From positions 1-64,000 of the forward strand of contig NZ_CANLOZ010000004.1 in the NCBI RefSeq assembly GCF_947492965.1: DNA of 64,000 nucleotides, written 5' to 3'. Below are positions 1 through 9,384 of the stretch, one piece after another. A model generated the notes under the pieces. That model worked only from the letters and a program-made list of their open reading frames with translations. It searched no databases and was not told the origin of the DNA. Numbering within the stretch: position 1 is the stretch's first letter; each line of letters starts with the position of its first letter. A program made the position numbers and the translations under genes. The DNA is from an uncultured Aquimarina sp. GTDB lineage: Bacteria > Bacteroidota > Bacteroidia > Flavobacteriales > Flavobacteriaceae.

Positions 1-1469
1 GCTGTAAAGGATACTGTTGGCAGATCGAACACTTCTACAGTATCAGAAGCAGTATCAGTACACCCATTTGCATTGGTAAAACTATAGGTAATATTTTGAT
101 TTCCTGTTCCTGCAGTAGTAGGATTAAATGAATAAGTAGTTCCATTGCCATCATCAGTTACTCCATTTCCAGAATACGTTCCTCCACTCGGAGTTCCACC
201 ACCTAATCCTGTTTGTATTCCAGCATCGATACATAGATCAGTAGGAGCTGTAAAGGATACTGTTGGCAGATCGAACACTTCTATAGTATCAGAAGCAATA
301 TCAGTACATCCATTTGCATTGGTGAAACTATAGGTAATATTTTGATTTCCTGTTCCTGCAGCAATAGGATTAAATGAATAAGTAGTTCCATTGCCGTCAT
401 CAGTTACTCCATTTCCAGAATACGTTCCTCCACTAGGAGTTCCGCCACCTAATCCTGTTTGTATTCCAGCATCGATACATAGATCAGCTGGAGCTGTAAA
501 GGATACTGTTGGCAGATCGAACACTTCTACAGTATCAGAAGCAGTATCAGTACACCCATTTGCATTGGTGAAACTATAGGTAATATTTTGATTTCCTGTT
601 CCTGCAGTAATAGGATTAAAGGAATAAGTAGTTCCATTCCCATCATCAGTTACTCCGTCTCCAGAATATGTTCCTCCACTCGGAGTTCCACCACCTAATC
701 CTGTTTGTGTTCCAGCATCGATGCATAGATCAGCTGGAGCTGTAAAGGATACTGTTGGCAAATCGAACACTTCTATAGTATCAGAAGCAGTATCAGTACA
801 CCCATTTGCATTGGTAAAACTATAGGTAATATTTTGATTTCCTGTTCCTGCGGTAATTGGATTAAAAGAATAAGTAGTTCCATTGCCATCATCAGTTACT
901 CCATTTCCAGAATATGTTCCTCCACTAGGAGTTCCGCCACCTAATCCTGTTTGTATTCCAGCATCGATACATAGATCAGCTGGAGCTGTAAAGGATACTG
1001 TTGGCAGATCGAACACTTCTACAGTATCAGAAGCAGTATCAGTACACCCATTTGCATTGGTAAAACTATAGGTAATATTTTGATTTCCTGTTCCTGCTGT
1101 AGCAGGATTAAAGGAATAAGTAGTTCCATTGCCATCATCAGTTACTCCATTTCCAGAATACGTTCCTCCACTCGGAGTTCCACCACCTAATCCTGTTTGT
1201 ATTCCAGCATCTACACATAGATCAGCTGGAGCTGTAAAGGATACTATTGGTAATTCAAATACTTCTATAGTATCACTTGCACTAGAACTACAGGTGCCCG
1301 AACTGGTATATGTTATTGTATGGGTTCCTGTTCCTGCGGTAGTAGGATTAAAAGAATAAGTAGTTCCATTGCCATCATCAGTTACACCGTTCCCAGAATA
1401 CGTTCCTCCACTTGGACTGCCGCTACCTAATCCTGTTTGTATTCCAGCATCGATACATAGATCTGCAGG
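1..1469 (-). repeat. Tandem 246-bp coding repeats (six copies in window)
   Basis: Copies begin, reading on the minus strand, at 1469, 1229, 983, 737, 491 and 245. The first copy is 240 bp and divergent. The next ones are exactly 246 bp (82 codons) and differ by only a few bases each, for example a short substitution near 658. The array continues past the left edge. The near identity of third-codon positions indicates recent duplication or ongoing homogenisation. Confidence 0.95.
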
Positions 1470-2246
1470 AGCATTAAAAGTAACGACATCGTCTGGAGTA
1501 ACAACAACGTTAGTATTTCCACAAGCACCTGGTACAACACATAAACCACCTTCACCTCTTACAAAATACGTAGTATTTGCAGCGGATGGTGTAACTACAA
1601 AAGTTGATGAGGTGGTTGTTCCTATCTCAGTTCCACCACAAGATCCTGTATAAATATGCCATTCTGTAGCATCATTAAGATTTCCGTTGATTGTTAAAGT
1701 GGTGGATTCGCCATTACAAATTGTTGTAGGACTATGGGTTACCATTGGTACATCTGGATCGGTGCAAGGAATAGCAGTAAGATTTACATTAAATAACAGA
1801 TCAGTTCCCACTTGCGCACTTCCATTTTGATAACGTTGTCCATCAATATAGTCTAAAGCATCGTCGTTGTCATAAATTAGATTAATTTCACTAGAAACAT
1901 CAAAGGTGTAGGATTGTCCTGCGATTAATATTATGTTTAAGGCTGAAAAATCAAATTCAGTAAACGTTATAGGATTTCCGGATGGACTGGTTGATTGGTT
2001 GCTAAGTGTTCCTAAGATTGTTCCAGAGTATCCTTCTCCACTTCTTAGGGTAACCGTGACCAGTGTGCTAAAAGTAGCTACCACTCTAATATTATCAAGA
2101 ATTCCATTGCAAGTAGGAGTGAAGCTTTGTCCAGAATTACCCGTTGTTGCACCGATAAGTGTCTGGTCTTCATTTTCTATAGTACACTGGCTATGAGCGT
2201 TATGTAATATAATCAATAATAAAAAAAAGAATGTATTTTTTTTCAC
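1..2246 (-). CDS. Large secreted repeat protein (adhesin-like), N-terminal part; cut by window edge
   Basis: The minus strand is open from a GTG at 2246 to base 1, giving about 748 residues with the C terminus outside the window. The start opens a clear signal peptide (MKKNTFFFLLLIILHNAHSQ), and no ATG lies in frame upstream before a stop. Residues 21-170 form a beta-rich N-terminal region. An Ig-like segment follows (TICNGESTTLTING, then a Cys-rich stretch), and from residue 260 the protein consists of repeats of about 82 residues with cores such as GGTYSGNGVTDDGNG and GCTDTASDTVEVF. Such repeats are common in very large surface or gliding-associated proteins of Bacteroidota that end in a T9SS sorting domain. 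That domain would lie outside the window, so T9SS export is an inference. Substrate or ligand unknown. Confidence 0.85.
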   Translation of the reverse strand, partial: MKKNTFFFLLLIILHNAHSQCTIENEDQTLIGATTGNSGQSFTPTCNGILDNIRVVATFSTLVTVTLRSGEGYSGTILGTLSNQSTSPSGNPITFTEFDFSALNIILIAGQSYTFDVSSEINLIYDNDDALDYIDGQRYQNGSAQVGTDLLFNVNLTAIPCTDPDVPMVTHSPTTICNGESTTLTINGNLNDATEWHIYTGSCGGTEIGTTTSSTFVVTPSAANTTYFVRGEGGLCVVPGACGNTNVVVTPDDVVTFNAPADLCIDAGIQTGLGSGSPSGGTYSGNGVTDDGNGTTYSFNPTTAGTGTHTITYTSSGTCSSSASDTIEVFELPIVSFTAPADLCVDAGIQTGLGGGTPSGGTYSGNGVTDDGNGTTYSFNPATAGTGNQNITYSFTNANGCTDTASDTVEVFDLPTVSFTAPADLCIDAGIQTGLGGGTPSGGTYSGNGVTDDGNGTTYSFNPITAGTGNQNITYSFTNANGCTDTASDTIEVFDLPTVSFTAPADLCIDAGTQTGLGGGTPSGGTYSGDGVTDDGNGTTYSFNPITAGTGNQNITYSFTNANGCTDTASDTVEVFDLPTVSFTAPADLCIDAGIQTGLGGGTPSGGTYSGNGVTDDGNGTTYSFNPIAAGTGNQNITYSFTNANGCTDIASDTIEVFDLPTVSFTAPTDLCIDAGIQTGLGGGTPSGGTYSGNGVTDDGNGTTYSFNPTTAGTGNQNITYSFTNANGCTDTASDTVEVFDLPTVSFT

Positions 2247-2533
2247 TTTAAAAATATTTAGGGCATACCTCTTTTAGAGTTGTCAACACCTTGTTTAAAA
2301 GTTATTAACAATATAAATTAAGAGCTTTATTCTTTAAAAGTACTTACTGTTATGACTCTGAGGTTTTTAAATGTTTACGGTGTAAATATAGATAATTATT
2401 TTTTGTTGATAACTTTGGGTTGTTTAAGCTTCTTTTAGCAAAGTGATTTTTGACATGAAAAAGTTACTTTTAATGTGTCTTAAATTACTTTTTTAAAGCC
2501 TCTAAATTTTTAGTTAGAAATAGCTAAGTTTTC

Positions 2534-2541
2534 TATTTTTG
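2534..2541 (+). promoter_or_regulatory. Bacteroidota -7 promoter element
   Basis: TATTTTTG matches TAnnTTTG exactly and ends four bases before the ATG at 2546, so the transcript would be almost leaderless or the start is used with a very short leader. No convincing -33 TTG is visible. Confidence 0.45.
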
Positions 2542-2545
2542 CGAC

Positions 2546-3271
2546 ATGCCTTATTTCCTAATTATAGCGTTGCAAGTTTTTTGTATTTATCATGTAATTA
2601 AAAATAGACGTGAGTACTATTGGTACTTTTTGATCTTGTTTCTTCCAGTAATCGGTAGCCTCATCTATTTGGTAACTCAAGTATTTAATAAAAGAGATCT
2701 TGATAAAGTGCAAAATGAAATTGTAAGTGTCATTAATCCAACAAAAAAAGTTAATGACCTTAGAAGGCAAGTAGAGTTTGCTGACACCTTTCAAAATCGA
2801 ATAAATCTGGCTGATGCTCTATATGAAATAGGTGATTATAAATCTGGTATCGGAGAATATGAAATAGCTTTAAAAGGGAACTATACATCAGATCCTGGAG
2901 TAGTTAAAAAGCTATTAGAAGGGTATTATCAAACAAATGAATACCAAAAAGTTATTTTTTGTGCAGAACATATCTCAAAACGATCGGATTTTAAAGGTTC
3001 CAGAAGTCAGTTTTTATATGGTTTGGCGCTGGAAGAAGAGGGGAAATCTGAAGAAGCAGAGAAGAACCTTAAACCAATAGATCAACGCTATTCTAATTAT
3101 GAAGAACGTTATACACTAGCTAAATTCTTTTTAGAAAAAGGAAAAGATGCAGATGCAAAAGAAATCTTATCTGAAATTGTTTTAGAATCTCAACATATGT
3201 CAAAACCCAATCGTAATAGATATCGAGGCGTGGTAAATGACGTTAAAAAACTATTGACTTCCTTATCCTAG
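2546..3271 (+). CDS. TPR protein with N-terminal PLDc_N-type membrane hairpin
   Basis: The protein has 241 residues. Residues 3-20 and 26-45 are two membrane segments joined by NRREYYW. The second (FLPVIGSLIYLV) is the typical PLDc_N signature seen at the N terminus of cardiolipin synthases and of unrelated small membrane proteins. The rest is helical with TPR-like pairs (for example DALYEIGDYKSGIGEYEIALKG), so it is probably a membrane-anchored scaffold. There is no phospholipase HKD motif, so it is not an enzyme of that family. It stands alone between the divergent adhesin gene and the O-acylation cassette. Confidence 0.8.
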   Translation: MPYFLIIALQVFCIYHVIKNRREYYWYFLILFLPVIGSLIYLVTQVFNKRDLDKVQNEIVSVINPTKKVNDLRRQVEFADTFQNRINLADALYEIGDYKSGIGEYEIALKGNYTSDPGVVKKLLEGYYQTNEYQKVIFCAEHISKRSDFKGSRSQFLYGLALEEEGKSEEAEKNLKPIDQRYSNYEERYTLAKFFLEKGKDADAKEILSEIVLESQHMSKPNRNRYRGVVNDVKKLLTSLS

Positions 3272-3415
3272 AGTAAATATTTGATCACCTTTTTATTTAG
3301 TTTAAGTAACTAATAATACCTATAATTCTGATTGGATTCGCATTAACCCTTTATATTCCCTTTGCATTTCGCAAAAACTTTCTATTTTTACAGAAATCAA
3401 AGTCCCCCGAGAATC

Positions 3416-4930
3416 TTGAAAATCAAACCTATTCAAATATCCCTATTCTTAATACTCATATTGGGTGGATTATTTGGACTAATGTTTTTAAGTCAAAAAG
3501 GAGGGATCCAAAAAGAACAGATTCAGGAAGATGGATTTTCTTATGAAGGGTTATCTTTAAAATATCCTACTTATAAGACTTTTTTAGCTTTAGAAAAAGA
3601 TTCCTCGCTTACTAAAGAAGATATACTAAAAGTAACGGAGGTTGTTACTCCTGTAGCCGACGAAGGGGATTTAGAAGAAAATACTTCTCCTGAGATGGTT
3701 GCTAAAAAAGATAGTATTCAACGTCCTGATTTTTCTAAAATAGATACTACTCAGATTGAACGGATACGTTATCCTGCCAGCAATCCTGATTTTGCTAAAG
3801 AATTGCAAGCTAAACTTTCTTCCCGATCTTGTAGAATTATTCATTATGGAGATTCGCAAATTGAGGGGGATAGGATTACAGGATATATTAGAAATAGATT
3901 ACAAGGGATGTATGGTGGTAGCGGACCAGGATTTATTCCTGTGAAACCTGTTTATAATCAAATTGCAGCGATCGTAAAACCAAGTGAGAATTGGTTCAGG
4001 TATGCTAGATTTGATCCCACGCAAGAAAAATTTAAGCATAGAAAGTATGGTGCTTATATGTCAGTTTCGAGATTTACAAAACATCTTAAAACGCCTCCAG
4101 ATAGTACTGCATTGGATTCTATGCCAATTATAAAAGCATCTGTTGTGATTGGTAAATCTAAGAAAGCTTATGCTAAATTTAGAAGGTTTACGAATATTGG
4201 ATTACATTATGGAAACTGTAACTACCCAATAAAAATTTCAGTATACAACAACGATAAGCTAATTCAACAAGATAGTTTAAAAGCAGATGGTAAGTATCAT
4301 AAATATAAAATCAAAACCAATACTACTCCAAGTAATTTAAAAATAGAATTGGAAGGTAAGATAAGTGCAGATTTTTATGGACTTACATTGGACGGAGGCT
4401 CAAAAGTGCAAATGGATAATGTGGCTATGCGAGGTTCTTCGGGAACCATTTTTTCTAGTACAAATGCTTCTGCATATGGACAAATGGCAAGAAACTTAAA
4501 CCCCAAAATCATAATTATGCAGTATGGAGGGAATACAATGCCATATCTTAAAGATTCTACAAAAGTGGATAGCTATGCAAAATCTATGGTAAATCAGATT
4601 AATTGGTTAAGACGTAGGACAAAGAATGCAAGTTTTATATTTATTGGCCCTACAGATATGTGCCTTCCTGTTAATGGTAAAATGGAAACTTATCCATTGT
4701 TACCTTATCTGAATGAAAAACTCATACAAACTTGTTCGGAGAATAATGTTGCTTATTGGAGTATGTACGATGCAATGGGAGGAAAGGGATCCATGCCTTT
4801 TTGGGTAGAAGAGAAGTTAACTGCGAATGATTACATGCATTTTACATGGAAAGGAACTAAAATTATTTCAGAATTATTTTTTACCGCTTTATATCTAGAT
4901 CTTAAAGAAGAACTGAATGATGAAACATAA
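3416..4930 (+). CDS. Membrane-anchored SGNH/GDSL-type hydrolase-like protein, polysaccharide O-acylation cassette
   Basis: The protein has 504 residues from a TTG at 3416, which opens KIKPIQ and then a membrane anchor (ISLFLILILGGLFGLMFL). The reading frame stays open to another TTG at 3362, but the extra 18 residues look unnatural, so the shorter start is preferred. The SGNH block I motif is GDSQ with Ser147, and the C-terminal block V is D472-x-x-H475 (DYMHFTWKG), so a Ser-His-Asp triad is present. Placement directly before a second SGNH-like gene and an MBOAT gene suggests a periplasmic acyl-transfer or esterase role in acetylating an exopolysaccharide, as AlgJ/AlgX do with AlgI. The end overlaps the next gene by 14 bp. 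Confidence 0.8.
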   Translation: MKIKPIQISLFLILILGGLFGLMFLSQKGGIQKEQIQEDGFSYEGLSLKYPTYKTFLALEKDSSLTKEDILKVTEVVTPVADEGDLEENTSPEMVAKKDSIQRPDFSKIDTTQIERIRYPASNPDFAKELQAKLSSRSCRIIHYGDSQIEGDRITGYIRNRLQGMYGGSGPGFIPVKPVYNQIAAIVKPSENWFRYARFDPTQEKFKHRKYGAYMSVSRFTKHLKTPPDSTALDSMPIIKASVVIGKSKKAYAKFRRFTNIGLHYGNCNYPIKISVYNNDKLIQQDSLKADGKYHKYKIKTNTTPSNLKIELEGKISADFYGLTLDGGSKVQMDNVAMRGSSGTIFSSTNASAYGQMARNLNPKIIIMQYGGNTMPYLKDSTKVDSYAKSMVNQINWLRRRTKNASFIFIGPTDMCLPVNGKMETYPLLPYLNEKLIQTCSENNVAYWSMYDAMGGKGSMPFWVEEKLTANDYMHFTWKGTKIISELFFTALYLDLKEELNDET

Positions 4931-6197
4931 AATAGTATGTTTTTATGTGTTTTTGTCTAGTTCCTTAGTCTGGGGACAAGATTACACTTTGGATACCATT
5001 CAGAATAAATATTCATTTATCAATTGGAAAGCCAATCAGATTAAGTTTGTAGAAAATGCTCCTTCGTTTGCGAAGCTATTTCGAAAACTTGATACCATTG
5101 CCAAAGGAAAAGAAGAAAATGTTCATATTTTTCATATTGGAGGCTCTCATATTCAAGCAGATATTTATTCCAATAGATTAAGGACGTATTTACAGCATAT
5201 GAGTCCTACTGCCAAAGGACAAAGGGGTTTTATTTTTCCATATAAAATAGCGCATACCAACAATCCAAGTAACTATAATGTTGAGTACGACGGAAACTGG
5301 ACTGGATACCGTTGTTCCATCAAAAAAGATAGTGTTGCTTGGGGAATGTCTGGTGTGACGGCAGTTTTTAAAGATTCTATTGCTAATATTAAAATAAAGG
5401 CGAATCACAGAGGATATGATGCGCAACAATATGATTTTAATAGGATTCGAATCTTTTATGATAACTGGAGTGAAGATTATGAAATTCGATTTAAAGAAGA
5501 AGGTTTAATAGCAGACACCAAAGTAAACAAAGAAGCTCATTTTGTAGAATACGTATTGACACAAACGTTAGAAGAATTAGAGTTTTGTGTACAAAGAATA
5601 GGAAATCCAGAAAACCCAGAGTTTTTAATGATGGGAATGGAGCTTATGAATGATAATCCTGGAGTACAGTACACTACAATTGGAGTTAATGGTGCTAGTT
5701 TTAGTTATTATGATCGCTGTAAGTTCTTTAATGATCAGTTGATGTTGTATACTCCTGATTTATTTATCGTTTCGGTCGGAACCAATGATGCGTACCATCC
5801 TGATTTTGATCCAGAAGAGTATACCATGTATTACGAGAATCTTATTTTGAACGTACAAAAAGCCAATCCTGATTGTGCTATTTTGTTAACTGTACCTAAT
5901 GATTCTTATTACAAAAGGAAATATCCAAATCCTAGAACAAGGGTAATGCAAAAAATTATCTATAAATTGGCCGAGAAACATAAAATGGCCGTTTGGGATT
6001 TTTATGAAATAATGGGAGGATTTAATTCTTCCAGAGATTGGTATCAACATAAACTGATGCCAAAAGACAGAATACATTTTACACAATTGGGATATAGAAT
6101 TAAAGCAGATTTATTATTACAGGCTATTACGAATTCATGGGAAAAAGAATTACAGTTAGCTCCTAATTCTGTTTTGAATCAAATTATTAATGAATAG
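4917..6197 (+). CDS. Secreted SGNH-like protein with GGSH in place of GDS
   Basis: The protein has 426 residues with a short signal peptide (IVCFYVFLSSSLVWG). Two adjacent ATGs (4917, 4920) are possible starts. It is a distant paralog of the preceding gene. Block I reads HIGGSHIQ, with Ser77 kept and the usual Asp of GDS replaced by Gly. A mid-protein block has VSVGTNDAY, and block V is D384-x-x-H387 (DRIHFTQLGY). The catalytic residues are therefore present despite the altered motif. It overlaps both neighbours (14 bp upstream, 8 bp downstream), indicating coupled translation in one operon. Likely role: periplasmic partner of the MBOAT acyltransferase; the sugar substrate is unknown. Confidence 0.8.
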   Translation: MMKHKIVCFYVFLSSSLVWGQDYTLDTIQNKYSFINWKANQIKFVENAPSFAKLFRKLDTIAKGKEENVHIFHIGGSHIQADIYSNRLRTYLQHMSPTAKGQRGFIFPYKIAHTNNPSNYNVEYDGNWTGYRCSIKKDSVAWGMSGVTAVFKDSIANIKIKANHRGYDAQQYDFNRIRIFYDNWSEDYEIRFKEEGLIADTKVNKEAHFVEYVLTQTLEELEFCVQRIGNPENPEFLMMGMELMNDNPGVQYTTIGVNGASFSYYDRCKFFNDQLMLYTPDLFIVSVGTNDAYHPDFDPEEYTMYYENLILNVQKANPDCAILLTVPNDSYYKRKYPNPRTRVMQKIIYKLAEKHKMAVWDFYEIMGGFNSSRDWYQHKLMPKDRIHFTQLGYRIKADLLLQAITNSWEKELQLAPNSVLNQIINE

Positions 6198-7848
6198 ATT
6201 AATAGACATTTTTTCTTTTTCGGAGGATTTTCCTTTGATATTTACACAAGCAGATTTCTGGATTTTCTTCGCAGTGATCTATTTCCTGTATGCAATTATT
6301 TACAGTAAAAAGAATTTACGAAGTGCATATTTGTTTGCGATTAGCTTACTTTTTTATTACAAAACCAGTGGTCTGTTTATTGGTATTTTGCTTTTTAGTA
6401 CTGTAAATGATTTCTTTTTAGGAAAGGCTATATATCATAGTAAATCAATTATAGTAAAAAAACTACTGGTTGCATTTAGTGTAATTATTAATCTTAGTAC
6501 GCTATGTTATTTTAAGTATGCATATTTCTTTACAGAATCCTATAATACTCTTTTTAATACAGATTATGAGGTAATTAATTATTTAGCCCAATTTGCTAAT
6601 TCATGGGCGAATGCAGATTATTTTACCGTAGATACTATCATTTTACCAGTAGGAATCTCTTTTTACACCTTTCAAACGATTAGTTACAGTGTAGACATAT
6701 ACAGAAAGCAAATAGAACCTTTGAAATCGATCATTGATTTTGGGTTTTTTGTAAGTTTCTTCCCTCAGTTAGTAGCCGGACCAATCGTTAGAGCTGCAGA
6801 TTTTGTTCCTCAAATCAGAAAGGAAATTTCAATTACCAAAGAAGAATTTGGTAATGCAACTTTTATGATCCTAAAAGGATTGATTAAAAAGATGTTGTTT
6901 GCAGATTTTATAGCCATGAATTTTATGGATCGGGTGTTTGATGTGCCGGATATGTTTTCTGGATTTACAAATATCATGGCAATGATCGGATATTCTTTGC
7001 AGATTTATGGAGATTTTTCTGGTTACACAGATATTGCTATCGGATTGGCTCTACTTATGGGGTATAAATTGCCCGTTAATTTTAACTCTCCTTATAAAGC
7101 TATTCATTGTGGGGATTTTTGGAGGCGCTGGCATATATCCTTATCAAGTTGGTTAAAAGACTATTTATATATTCCTATAGGAGGAAATCGTAATGGAAGT
7201 ATTTTTTCTTACGTTTTTATTATTGTATTTACCTTTTTGGGAGCTTTTGCATTTGCGGATTTTGGTGTTGCTATCATTTCCACAGCCTTCATAGGTTTTT
7301 TATTAATCATAACGGTGTTTTCTTCTAAAGTAGCATGGCATTTTAATAGGAATGTAAATATCATGATTACAATGTTGGTTGGAGGCCTTTGGCATGGTGC
7401 TTCTTGGAAATTTGTTATTTGGGGAGGTCTTAACGGTATTGGGATTGTAACCTATAAATATTGGCGTAAAATTAGCCCTTATGAGAATTCTACAGCTTGG
7501 TATGCGTTATTGTGGAGAATTGCATTAACATTCGCATTTATAACTTTTACTAGAATTTACTTTAGAGGAAATAGTATGGATCATATAGATCGTTTCTATC
7601 AGGCAGTAATGACCAATATGGATTGGGGGAACGCTCTAACGGTATTATGGGAGTATAGATTGGTTTTTATCGTAATGCTCATAGGATATATTACCCATTG
7701 GTTACCCTATAAAACAAAAGATTGGATATTAGAACAGTTTATAAAAAGTAATATTGTTATCAAAGGTCTTATAGCTACAATAGTAGCAATTATATGTTAT
7801 CAAACTTATGCAGCCGATTTTCAACCATTTATTTATTTTCAGTTCTAA
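6190..7848 (+). CDS. MBOAT family O-acyltransferase (AlgI/DltB-like)
   Basis: The 552-residue polytopic protein has the family signatures GDFWRRWHISLSSWLKDYLY (His315) and GGLWHGASWKFVIWGGLNG (His402, the expected catalytic His). MBOAT proteins such as AlgI pass an acyl group, usually acetyl, across the inner membrane to a periplasmic partner that modifies a polysaccharide. The start overlaps the upstream SGNH gene by 8 bp, which makes the three genes one cassette. No polymerase or glycosyltransferase genes are adjacent, so the polysaccharide is made elsewhere or the modified substrate is not local. Confidence 0.92.
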   Translation: MNRLIDIFSFSEDFPLIFTQADFWIFFAVIYFLYAIIYSKKNLRSAYLFAISLLFYYKTSGLFIGILLFSTVNDFFLGKAIYHSKSIIVKKLLVAFSVIINLSTLCYFKYAYFFTESYNTLFNTDYEVINYLAQFANSWANADYFTVDTIILPVGISFYTFQTISYSVDIYRKQIEPLKSIIDFGFFVSFFPQLVAGPIVRAADFVPQIRKEISITKEEFGNATFMILKGLIKKMLFADFIAMNFMDRVFDVPDMFSGFTNIMAMIGYSLQIYGDFSGYTDIAIGLALLMGYKLPVNFNSPYKAIHCGDFWRRWHISLSSWLKDYLYIPIGGNRNGSIFSYVFIIVFTFLGAFAFADFGVAIISTAFIGFLLIITVFSSKVAWHFNRNVNIMITMLVGGLWHGASWKFVIWGGLNGIGIVTYKYWRKISPYENSTAWYALLWRIALTFAFITFTRIYFRGNSMDHIDRFYQAVMTNMDWGNALTVLWEYRLVFIVMLIGYITHWLPYKTKDWILEQFIKSNIVIKGLIATIVAIICYQTYAADFQPFIYFQF

Positions 7849-7921
7849 TCTTAATTTTAAGATACGATTTAAAAGTTGTCATAAAAGAACTTTATTTCCA
7901 TCAGTATAAAATTATGTAAGC

Positions 7922-8575
7922 GTGTTTCATCATATTCATCCATATGAGCCATTTTTCCCTGAAGGTGCTACTAAATTGATAGTAGGGACATTGCCGCCAC
8001 CGAGATTTACAACAGGAGAATTAAATGAAAGAGATGTTGATTTCTGTTATGGAAGTAGCAATGGATTGTTATGGCCTGTACTAGATAAGATTTTTGATCT
8101 AAATTTAAAATTTGAAACGACTCATGAAGCTGCAGAACAGCGCAGAAACTTTTTGACTTCAAGAGGTATAGGAGTTTGTGATATTGTGGGTAGCTGTGTT
8201 CGTGAAAAAGTAGACGCTTCGGATTTAGGAATGAAAAATCCAAAACTGAGAGATATTGTGTCTTATTTAAAACTGTATCCCGAAATAGAGATGCTCATAT
8301 TTACTGGAGGTAATAGTAAAAATGGACCAGAATATTTTTTTAGAAAGCATTTGAAAGATTATAACCTTAGGTTAGAGGTAATATCTAACGAAATTCCTAG
8401 AATTCATCAGTTTCAGTTAGATAATCGTTTTATAAAAACAGTTTCATTAACAGCTCCTTCAGGTACTGCAAATCGAGCCATTGGTAGTCTACAACTTTAT
8501 AAAGATTTAAAAAGTAAAGACCCAAAATTTAATACCATTGATTTTCGAATGATGCAATATCGTGAGTTCTTTTAA
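7922..8575 (+). CDS. Uracil-DNA glycosylase family protein
   Basis: The protein has 217 residues from a GTG start (MFHHIHPYEPFFPEGATKLI). The segment LIVGTLPPP near residue 24 resembles the motif I region of the UDG superfamily, and a later hydrophobic strand (MLIFTGGNSKNG) corresponds to the core. The family removes uracil or mismatched bases from DNA, but this subgroup is poorly characterised and the catalytic residue cannot be assigned with confidence. It stands alone after the acylation operon. Confidence 0.65.
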   Translation: MFHHIHPYEPFFPEGATKLIVGTLPPPRFTTGELNERDVDFCYGSSNGLLWPVLDKIFDLNLKFETTHEAAEQRRNFLTSRGIGVCDIVGSCVREKVDASDLGMKNPKLRDIVSYLKLYPEIEMLIFTGGNSKNGPEYFFRKHLKDYNLRLEVISNEIPRIHQFQLDNRFIKTVSLTAPSGTANRAIGSLQLYKDLKSKDPKFNTIDFRMMQYREFF

Positions 8576-8588
8576 GATATTGCGAATA

Positions 8589-9170
8589 TTATTTTTGATA
8601 GCGATAATGCCCAATAATGGTATAATCAAATAAACAATCAGCTAGTACTTGTCCACCGCCAATGTTATGTACGATGAGATAACGTTTTTGGTCACTGGAT
8701 TTTTTATCTACAACCAATCCGATATGCGTGAGTCCGCCACCTAAACTCCAACAAACGATATCTCCAGGTAGGTAATCCTCGGGCTTATTGGAAATGGATT
8801 TTACGGTACCAAATCTGGAAAAAAACTTCATAAGATTAGGAACTCTTCTATGATCTATGTTTTTATCAGTTTTAGATAATCCCCAGTTCTTAGGATAGCT
8901 GCTAAAATTTGATTTCATATCCTCGTGTACCTCTTTTTGCAGGTCGATTCCTAGTTTGCGATAAGCTCTTATAACTACATCGGTGCATACGCCTTTATCA
9001 CTAGGTACGTCACCATTAGGATAGGAAATGGAGAAATAAGAAGGGTCGTACGTAACCTTTTGTTCTGTTAATGTTAAGGTAGCATCAGATAACTTTTTGT
9101 AAAAATCTTCTTGGCCTGTTATGATATTACATAACGTACAAGTGATTAAGAATAGAATAAGTTTATGCAT
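8589..9170 (-). CDS. Secreted DUF1287 protein (NlpC/P60-like fold)
   Basis: The protein has 193 residues with a signal peptide (MHKLILFLITCTLCNIITGQ). The DUF1287 features are YDPSYFSISYPNGDVP, then KGVCTDVVIRAYRKLGID with the putative catalytic Cys, then YLPGDIVCWSLGGGLTHIGLVV with the His, and VHNIGGG near the end. The Cys-His layout resembles NlpC/P60 cysteine peptidases or amidases, so a peptidoglycan-related role in the periplasm is plausible but unproven. It converges on the upstream UDG-like gene. Confidence 0.85.
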   Translation of the reverse strand: MHKLILFLITCTLCNIITGQEDFYKKLSDATLTLTEQKVTYDPSYFSISYPNGDVPSDKGVCTDVVIRAYRKLGIDLQKEVHEDMKSNFSSYPKNWGLSKTDKNIDHRRVPNLMKFFSRFGTVKSISNKPEDYLPGDIVCWSLGGGLTHIGLVVDKKSSDQKRYLIVHNIGGGQVLADCLFDYTIIGHYRYQK

Positions 9171-9384
9171 GAAATATTATTTTGACTTTATTAACGTTAT
9201 TAATGTTTTATTATTAAGAAAAATCTTGCATTATAAAAGATTAATTCTTTTTTTTGAGGCCAGATTAAAAATAAATGAATTGTTTCAAAATACAAACAAG
9301 TATTTATTTTCGTCCCCCTAGTCTGCATCTGAAATAATACCTCTTAGCGAAGGTGACTAAAATTAGTTACTAGGATATTTCGTT

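Noticed and set aside
145..1653. Series of plus-strand ORFs starting MPSSVTPFPEYVPP
   Set aside because: They are antisense frames of the 82-residue repeats of the minus-strand secreted protein and repeat with the same 246-bp period.
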